From contig NC_039361.1 of assembly GCF_003573695.1 (NCBI RefSeq), positions 37,626,393 through 37,690,392 of the forward strand: 64,000 nucleotides of DNA, given 5' to 3'. Under the pieces are notes generated by a model, which saw only the letters and a list, made by a program, of their open reading frames with translations, was not told the origin of the DNA and ran no database searches. The position numbers were made by a program, and so were the translations under genes. Numbering within the stretch: position 1 is the first letter of the stretch; every line of letters starts with the position of its first letter. Below, piece after piece: positions 57,306 to 64,000 of the stretch. Origin of the DNA: Papaver somniferum. Its lineage: Eukaryota > Streptophyta > Magnoliopsida > Ranunculales > Papaveraceae.

Positions 57306-58658
57306 GTGATGAATCCTTTTGAGGAGACGCCACCTGCGATGACGTTGCGAGAATATATGTCTAGGAATTCTCGTTATCAAGAGACGTCTTCGGAAATGAC
57401 TCTTGGTGAATATATGCGTGGGCAGCGATATATGGATACTCCAACTTTTATTGAGGAATCACCTCTAACGATCTATGAGAAATATTATAAACATAGACCA
57501 TGTAGTTTGGAACAAAGATTGAGAATTCTTGAATTTCAAAAATTGTATCATGATGATGAGGATAGTGATGATGAAGAATCTGAAATATGTAGGCAGAGTA
57601 ATCAGGAATTTGTTTCTCCAATTGAGCCTTATAATGATAATGTTATTTCTAGTTCAAATCCAAATAATTTTAATAATTATTCACCTATTCAAGAGGACGA
57701 GGATTTGACTAGAGATACCACAGTTTTAGACGAGGATTACGAAGCCGATAATGGTCTAGAGGAACGAGTTTATTCTGAGAATATTGTTTTAGAGTCTAGC
57801 GATTTAGAAACATTAGTCTTAGACGAAGAACATGAACTCGTAGAGATTTTAAATATGAGTAAAGATGCACCACCTGATAATAACTTAGAAGAATCAATTG
57901 ACCATTTTCAAGAATCTAATGATCCAGAAATTAGGGAGATTGTGACTAGTCTAGCTAGAGAAACTGAAAACTCTAAGTTTGGGGGTGATTATCACCTTCC
58001 TAGTGCCTTACCTTTAACTCTTAGAAAGGTCCCTCACTTGGGACTTGACATATGTGCCTCAACCATTTTACAAGATTACCTTCATACTCGTTTTCCCGAA
58101 CCTAATGATGTCCAGGAAGAAGTTCAGTCGTTAGAAACCCATCCTCTGGTTGATGTGGTTTACCCAGGCTATGATCCCCAAATTGACTTTGTTTTCCCAC
58201 CAAATAGTTTTCTTCCAACTGTGGGAACGTTTATATTCCAAATGTGTCGAATATTAAGTTGTGAGACTAAACCTAATTACTTTAGGAGATTAGGGTCGAT
58301 ACATCTGTTTAAGGAAGACCACCACTCTCTTTGTGGTCAGCTGTGTAAGTCAAATCTGATTGACTTTAAGGATACCCATTTATTCAGGTTGTTATTATTT
58401 TTAATTGAGTTTTTCCAGACTTTTAAACCTGAACTGTTGGATCTTAGCTATGAGGAAGTGCATCCAATGAAAATTTTCTATCAAGATCCTTTCATAGAAC
58501 CTGAACCACAATGGGACATAGGTATCTTCATCAGGAAACTAGATAAGGGTATGCAGTACATGTTCATTTCGTTGGTTCACTGTAGTTTCCTTTTGTCAGC
58601 TCTTTTTGGTTTTAAAGACCCACAGTTATTCCGGCTACTGTTATACGGTTCGAGTTGA
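57306..58658 (+). CDS. 450-codon ORF of the Athila-like non-autonomous element
   Basis: An uninterrupted frame from ATG at 57306 (Met-Met start) to TGA at 58656-58658. The N-terminus has two copies of a short motif, MTLREYM and MTLGEYM (residues about 12-18 and 32-38), 20 residues apart. These recall the opening of Athila gag proteins, a weak likeness. An acidic run (DDEDSDDEESE) follows near residue 85, then a long acidic, low-complexity region to about 230. The C-terminal 200 residues are more hydrophobic and include a duplicated motif, FKDTHLFRLLLF and FKDPQLFRLLLY. No zinc knuckle, protease or RT. Function unknown; it may be a gag-like or accessory protein used in trans. That it is open while all other frames here are broken suggests recent activity or selection. 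Confidence 0.75.
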   Translation: MMNPFEETPPAMTLREYMSRNSRYQETSSEMTLGEYMRGQRYMDTPTFIEESPLTIYEKYYKHRPCSLEQRLRILEFQKLYHDDEDSDDEESEICRQSNQEFVSPIEPYNDNVISSSNPNNFNNYSPIQEDEDLTRDTTVLDEDYEADNGLEERVYSENIVLESSDLETLVLDEEHELVEILNMSKDAPPDNNLEESIDHFQESNDPEIREIVTSLARETENSKFGGDYHLPSALPLTLRKVPHLGLDICASTILQDYLHTRFPEPNDVQEEVQSLETHPLVDVVYPGYDPQIDFVFPPNSFLPTVGTFIFQMCRILSCETKPNYFRRLGSIHLFKEDHHSLCGQLCKSNLIDFKDTHLFRLLLFLIEFFQTFKPELLDLSYEEVHPMKIFYQDPFIEPEPQWDIGIFIRKLDKGMQYMFISLVHCSFLLSALFGFKDPQLFRLLLYGSS

Positions 58659-59947
58659 CTAAACCTTTCCTACGTCTGGCTGAAGACTTTAAACTTAGCA
58701 CTTCTTGGGAGGTAACCCAATCTCATGCAACATGGTAATATCTTTCCTTAACTCTTTCGCTTCAAATGGTAACAGTTTCTCCTTGTTCATGCTTTTAGTT
58801 TCATCTTTAGAACATTGAGGACAATGTTAGATTTAAGTTTGGGGGTATGGGAGAAACTTTTTAGTTGCAATAAATAAACTCTAGAGCCTAGAAATTTATG
58901 CGTATTTAGGATAGCACTAACCAATCTAAGTGGATGGAAACATTTTTGTTTTAGGAGTTGAGGAACCAATCTGACTAGATGGAAACATCTATAGAGTCTA
59001 TTCATAAAAGCACATAGCTCAGGTGTTAGAAATAACATGATAGTTTCGCCATATCTCGTCGAGTCCTTTTCACTTTCTATTTTTAGTTTTGTTTTATTTC
59101 AAGTGATTTGGTGGGGCACACGATTCAAGTTGTTACCTTTGCTAGGGTGAAATAGAGTGACTGAGTTACCTTTTAAAAAAAATAAAATAAATTTAGACCA
59201 GACCAGTAGACCAATCGGAATAAATACTAACACTTGGATAGCAATATGTGTGTGTTCTCCCTGTTTCCGTCGCCTAAGCAAGCGTGGAATGCAGGACCCG
59301 TGGGAACTATCGTGTAATCTGCTGACAAGAAGCATGCGCTTGGATCAAAAAGATCTATTCATGCCGTTAAGTTAAAAAAAAAAATGGTTATTGTTCTGTG
59401 TAGTCAACTGCCGGTTCCCTTGTATTTGCCAGTTTGTTGATCTAGATTTAAGTTATTGGCCGCTGGTTCCCTTGTATATGCCAGTGTGTTAATATTAGTC
59501 AGACCGGTATCTCAGTCATTTAGGTTAGGTTCACCTTGGCAGAGGCCTTCAGACAGATATGGGAAACACCGTTCACTTTTCAACCATCTACATTTTTCTT
59601 TTTCCATCTTCTTAATCTTTTCATGTGATTAGTCTGACTCCGAGTATGATGTCCATCGTGAAACTATCTTAGTAGAGCTCTGTCACTTATATGAATTTTA
59701 GTATGCTTGAGTGCAAACTCGTGTACAGCAATTGGAATTTCGCATCAGGGTTCTTCCTCTTAGAGTCAACAATTGTATGCCAACCAAGGAGGTTTTTTAC
59801 TGCTTTCCAAGATTTTGCGTAGATAGTTAGGGTCTGGAGTATTGGTTTTTGTGGGTACACCTATGATAAACCCACCCGAGATTAACTCGGTCACTTTTCA
59901 AGAATAAATTTGCTCGAGGACTAGCAAATAATAAGTTTGGGGGTATT
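58659..59947 (+). other. 3' region and purine tracts of the Athila-like element
   Basis: Contains TTGGGAGGTAACCCAA (58705-58720), an internal tract TTTAAGTTTGGGGGTATGG (58832-58850) and the terminal tract AATAAGTTTGGGGGTATT (59930-59947) next to the LTR. A 51-bp-spaced repeat with GGTTCCCTTGTAT lies at about 59412 and 59464. No convincing ORF. Confidence 0.7.
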
Positions 59948-61437
59948 TGATAGACACATTTTTGTGTCTAATTTGTCCTCAATGCCTGTTTTGTTGGAAC
60001 TCTATTTTTGTACTAATATTGTGTTTTTATGTTTGTTTAGGTGTTTTTGGAGAAAATAACCTTGTATGGAAAGAGTTGCTAAAAAAAAATGATGATTTAC
60101 ACCCCGGAGAAATGTCCTGGAGGCGCCCCAGAAATGTACCAGAAATGTCCCGGAGGAAACCAGAAAAAATACTATTTCAACCCAAGAATTACTATTTCAG
60201 CCCAAATTACTAAGGGGACACCCAACAGTGGTTAGGGGGACACCCTTCTTCACGATTTGAAAATTCAAAATGGCGGGAAATGTTCTTCACATCTGCATGA
60301 ATTTTTGATTTGAATTCTTGGGCTGTTTTGAAGAGATTCAACACCCGAAATCCATTGGGCTGGACTTGAGTACACTAAACAGAGTTAGTACAAGCAATTT
60401 AATCGATCAACTTGGGCTAGAATAGGAGAACAAAGTAAACAGAGACGTGAGAATATTTTCAGAATATTGGATTCTGTTGGAGGATATACGTGCGTTATGA
60501 GAAGATATACAGCTGGGATTCGAATATATCCAGATTAGGAAGGATTCAGAGAGTTTCAGAAGACGCGTAAAGATTTGGGGACATGATTTTTGTATAACAG
60601 GAAAAAATATTGAGAAAAATATTCTCGAATTACTGTGAAGATTTTTGGGCAGTTAATGAGTTGTTGCTGGGTATAAAAGAGTTTCCTTTGAGTCAGAGAA
60701 GTTTGATCAAGAGTTTTGGGGTCACTTGGAACGCAGAGAAACGAAGAACAGAAATCATACCTGCTGCTGTTGCTGCTGCTCGAAGAAGAAGACGAAGAAG
60801 GAAGAACGGACTCGCAGAGTCTGTCGTTTTTCCACAGTACTTACAGCGAAATCAAACTGTCGTTTCTCTACAGTATATCGTTATTATCGTATATAAACAG
60901 CATCATCTGTTTTGTAACAGCGACACTGTAACACTTCTACAGCGTTACGAATTTCTGTTTCATCTTATTTCTTCAATAAAAACACCTATTCAGCCATGGG
61001 TGATTATTTTGTGTGTGTTTTTACCATGAAGAGATAAACCCCAACACTGGGATGGCGGAGGAAGCCTTATTTCACAAACGTTTGGTAACTATGATCGATT
61101 CTTTATGACTTTTGCACTTGTTTTTATCGTTTTATGATTTTTATTAATTAGTTGTGATTTCGTTTGATGGTGTATGCTTAGACGTAAGAGCTTTTGATGC
61201 ACCATGCTTGTGATTTACAATTGATGTTTTACAAAATCTATTTTTGGCAAATAAAAGAGTCAACAAAAGAGCTAGAATAGTTATGAGTCGTTATATGAAC
61301 TGATTGAATGTGATTAATGGTGGAATCCGAAGTCCTAGTGTCTCTTGATCCTGTGACAATTTTGTATATATTTTTGTTTTAAAAATCTTTTCAAGTCCGA
61401 GCAACGAATTTTTACTACCACTTTCAAAACTATAACA
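59948..61437 (+). repeat. 3' LTR of the Athila-like element, 1490 bp
   Basis: Same ends and hairpin as the 5' LTR. It is 11 bp shorter through loss of one of the tandem CCCAGAAATGT-like units near 60140. Few substitutions. Followed by CTATTTGC. Confidence 0.95.
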
Positions 61438-62547
61438 CTATTTGCTTTTCCTTAATGTTATGATGATCAAGGTAGATGATAAAATAAAATTATGTGGAAA
61501 AGAACGGGACTAAGATAACTAATCGTTTTGGTCAGCACCAGAAATGTTTTAGTGATGGATGGTCATATGATCTTGTACTCATTATCACTACAGCGGATTT
61601 CGAATGCAGAAAATGAGGTCATATCGCCAAAATCACTATTGTATGCAATCAATACTGTCTTTTCCAATAAGTCTAGAGTGTTTAGGGTCGGTATAGAGTT
61701 CACAATTACGTTAAGTCGGTCAATTCAAAGATTCTACGTAATGTGGCCCTCACGTAGGTCATCAACAGTAAGGCATGAGTTGGCATCTTGGTTTTGTATC
61801 GATCTTTTGTTTCTTGGCATTGATCGATCGATGATGATAGGGAAAACAACTGGATTTTGGGAAGAGAAAGTGATAACTTTTCCAAGTTGGATTTCGTATC
61901 CTCTTCAATATTTTGTTTCTCTTCAATTTAAAGATTCTATATGTCAGACACTTTGATTCAATAATGTTGAGTTTTCTCATTGTGATTTGACATTCTTTAC
62001 TGCTTTCCACTCATCCACAGAAATAGTACAAAACTACTTCTACATGTGCCCGAGCGGGCCATCCTCTTGTGCCAGTGCCTTGCCATCTATCATGTGATCC
62101 CATTTCATTCTCTTAAACTTAAAACCTGCACTTTTGAAAAACATATCAAGTAAAAGTGCTTATCAGCTGAGGCATGCAAGTATTAACTGGTTTCTAACTT
62201 CAAATTCTTCTAGTTGAGTGAGTAGTTGTGGTTTAATTCCTAGGATGACATTGATGAATTATTAAATGATTTTAGGTAAGTGAATTTCTATTAGCCCACC
62301 CAATAATACTTGAATTACCGAAGAATGAAAAGTGAATTATTATACTAAATATTTTTTGTCTAATCTTTTGCGTTGTGTACTTGTTGTGTTTAGTTATTTT
62401 TTTAAAATAAAAAAGGAGAAAATTCTAGTATGATCTCGGTTGCCCATGCGAGGGATGTGTTTAGTCATAATTTTGGCCAATCTCCCTGACTTAAAAATAA
62501 AAATATTTCCTCAAGAATCACTTTGAAGAACCTCTACTCTCCCATTC
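61438..62547. other. Intergenic DNA
   Basis: No recognised gene. A 142-codon frame at 61528-61956 lacks an ATG near its start and has no known motif. Confidence 0.4.
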
Positions 62548-62560
62548 ATTTGAAATCACA

Positions 62561-62860
62561 AAATTGATTTAAAAGACCAAAATCAACAATTTCTGGGTGA
62601 AATGGACAGTTAGATTTTGATACTGTGTAAATGGACAAAAATGTAAAAATAGGCAGGATGTAACCAGTTTCATCGTGCCCATTTTCAAATATTTTTTCTT
62701 ATTTTTAATTTACACAGGATGTATCCAGTTTCATTCTTGATATTTTTTAAATTTAAGCTCTTTCAATTTTTTTTTGGCCATTTCACCCAAACTATTTTTT
62801 ACTCGTCCATTTGAACCGTGATTTAAAAATATTTGGACAAATGACCCATTTTCCGATTTG
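62561..62860 (-). repeat. Interspersed hairpin-unit repeat, copy 2 (inverted)
   Basis: Minus-strand copy of the repeat at 5611-5934, with the same ends and GATGAAACTGG...ACATCCTG units. A 13-bp direct repeat, ATTTGAAATCACA, flanks it at 62548-62560 and 62856-62868. It overlaps the element end by a few bases, so the true duplication may be shorter. Confidence 0.75.
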
Positions 62861-62868
62861 AAATCACA

Positions 62869-63286
62869 TTGTTATGGTCATATTAGAGGTGTGTGGCGCA
62901 AACCTTTGAGCTAAAACGCCAAGCTATCAGAGCAAACCAACTAGCCAAAACCAAGAGAGAAACAACCAAATAAATGATCAAAACCTAACAGGGTGTTAAA
63001 TGCCCTGGAGAGATTGGGGTATACTCAAACTAATTGGGGTATACCCAATTTTAAATGGACTCTTTTTGAGGGTTTTAGGGGGAGTTCTAATGTGTAAGTT
63101 ACAAAACTACCCTTACCCTTTAAAAACATATTACCCTAAATCATTTTTAATCTTTTCATTTCATCTTCTTCTTCTCTTCTTCTTCTCCTCCACAACCCTA
63201 TCGGCCCCATCACCCCCACCACCACCAAAACTCGTCGATCAATTCGTTAAAATCGTCGATTCGAAAACTCCGATTAATCTTCATCA
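62869..63286 (+). promoter_or_regulatory. Probable upstream region of the short ORF
   Basis: Contains two copies of ATTGGGGTATAC (63012 and 63041 regions), the second inside the dyad TTGGGGTATACCCAA. Then a pyrimidine-rich stretch with TCTTCTTCTT (about 63166-63192) typical of a plant 5' untranslated region just before the ATG. Confidence 0.4.
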
Positions 63287-63457
63287 ATGGATCCACCACG
63301 GCGGAGGGCAACTCGTATAAAAGAAGCTAATCGAAAACCCAATGAGTATAACCCTGGAATTGCAAGTTTGGTTGCTAAGAAAGTGAAGAAAAAAACGGTT
63401 GAAGAAGGAGAAATTGAACCCGCTCAAAACGAAGAAATGGTGCGATTAAGAAAGTAA
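63287..63457 (+). CDS. Short basic ORF, possible first exon
   Basis: 56 codons beginning MDPPRRRATRIKEANRKPNE, rich in Arg, Lys and Glu, ending ...MVRLRK before TAA at 63455-63457. The sequence AAAGTAAAGG at the end contains a possible GT donor, so this may be the first exon of a longer gene whose intron holds the dyad repeats to the right. A CT-rich leader precedes it. The family is not recognised; a transposon gene is possible. Confidence 0.4.
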   Translation: MDPPRRRATRIKEANRKPNEYNPGIASLVAKKVKKKTVEEGEIEPAQNEEMVRLRK

Positions 63458-63532
63458 AGGCCTACTTAAACTCACTCTAGTACTTCGATTTGATGTTTGC
63501 ATGTTAAATTAGGGCAGAAAAACCGAAAATGT

Positions 63533-64000
63533 GAATTGGAAGTTGCGACGCCGGCAAGGTAATATGTCATCGACCTTGCCGGCTTTTCATAGTTAGGGTT
63601 TGGTCGGCAAGATCTTAGGTTTAAGAACTTGTCGGTTGTTTAGTTTATGTAACTTCTACTAGCAGGGACGGAAGGTTATTCAAATGTAGACCTTGTCGGC
63701 GACAGTTTTTAATGAAGCCGGCATGTTATCAGTTTTTACCCTGCCGTCCCCTTGTTTTGAATATTTGGTTCCTGATGCCTAGAATTTATAAAAACCGGAA
63801 AAGTATTTATATAAGACCATGCCAGCTGTTAGTTGGCCCGCAGTGTATGGGTAATGGACCTTGCCGACCTGTAATGTGAAAAATTCATGTTCTACTGTGT
63901 TTATATTTGTCATCAACCTGCAGGCTATTTTGATGATACCCTGTCGGCTATACTTTAGCCGGCACGTATGTTGAATTGGCAGTTGCGACGCCGGCAAGGT
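63533..64000 (+). repeat. CCGGCAAGGT dyad-rich region, probable 440-bp tandem repeat
   Basis: A 28-bp segment ending GACGCCGGCAAGGT occurs at 63533-63560 and again at 63973-64000, with one difference and a 440-bp offset. Between them many relatives of CCGGCAAGGT occur in both orientations (ACCTTGCCGGC 63570, GTCGGCAAGATC, ACCTTGTCGGC, ACCTTGCCGACC, ACCCTGTCGGC). The array continues beyond the window. Confidence 0.75.

Larger units (their letters stand above)
54722..61437 (+). mobile_element. Athila-like non-autonomous Ty3/gypsy element, 6.7 kb
   Basis: LTRs at 54722-56222 and 59948-61437, primer site 56226 onward, one 450-codon ORF, and a G-rich purine tract at 59930-59947. No RT, integrase or protease. 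The words TTGGGAGGTAACCCAA (58705) and AAGTTTGGGGGTAT are, as I recall, usual in Athila-type gypsy elements. The LTRs are only slightly diverged apart from an 11-bp indel, so it is younger than the copia elements. No perfect 5-bp target duplication was found (ATTGC left, CTATTTGC right). Confidence 0.85.

Noticed and set aside
61528..61956. 142-codon frame right of the gypsy element
   Set aside because: Starts at a non-ATG codon and has no motif; likely chance or an unrecognisable relic.
63000..63320. 106-codon frame with a hydrophobic stretch
   Set aside because: It covers the CT-rich leader (giving Leu/Phe/Pro runs) and overlaps the better-placed ORF at 63287 in another frame.

Overview
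The window is AT-rich plant nuclear DNA made almost entirely of retrotransposons nested in one another, with decayed fragments of host genes between them. The evidence for a flowering plant is: Ty1/copia pol with YVDD reverse transcriptase, Met-tRNA-type primer sites (TGGTATCAGAGC), an Athila-like Ty3/gypsy element, and exon pieces of a trichome-birefringence-like (TBL) gene and a WD40 gene with GT-AG introns. The repeat style would fit a basal eudicot such as a poppy relative, but this is a guess. I found no intact host gene, tRNA, rRNA or CRISPR array.

Layout. 1-3540 (-): decayed copia element (pol, protease, gag remnants) running off the left edge. 4495-5358 (+): TBL pseudogene copy 1. 6759-7191 (-): last exons of a WD40 gene, cut by a complete 5.1-kb copia element at 7192-12287 (258-bp LTRs, TSD AGCCA). 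12567-12875 (+): last exon of a second TBL copy. 15642-47684: a nest of long-LTR (about 2.3-2.9 kb) elements that I call families A, B, C, D, F and G. 48311-51136: solo A LTR with a perfect TSD. 54722-61437: Athila-like non-autonomous gypsy element with 1.5-kb LTRs and one intact 450-codon ORF. 62548-64000: an inverted second copy of a small hairpin-bearing repeat, a short ORF, and a region dense in CCGGCAAGGT-like dyads that continues past the edge.

Most unusual part. Families A, B, D and F carry no visible pol. They share LTR ends (TGTTAGAGCA...TTTTCA), the primer site, a roughly 50-bp block inside the LTR (eight copies here) and a G-rich 3' region. They differ in internal ORFs and in a family-specific array of short repeats at one fixed place upstream of the TATA box. 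This looks like a network of non-autonomous SIRE-like elements using a common partner's enzymes, with fast-changing promoter arrays. One LTR (22921-25791) is a chimera of A and B joined in the shared block. It appears to record an LTR-LTR recombination that removed the DNA between two elements.
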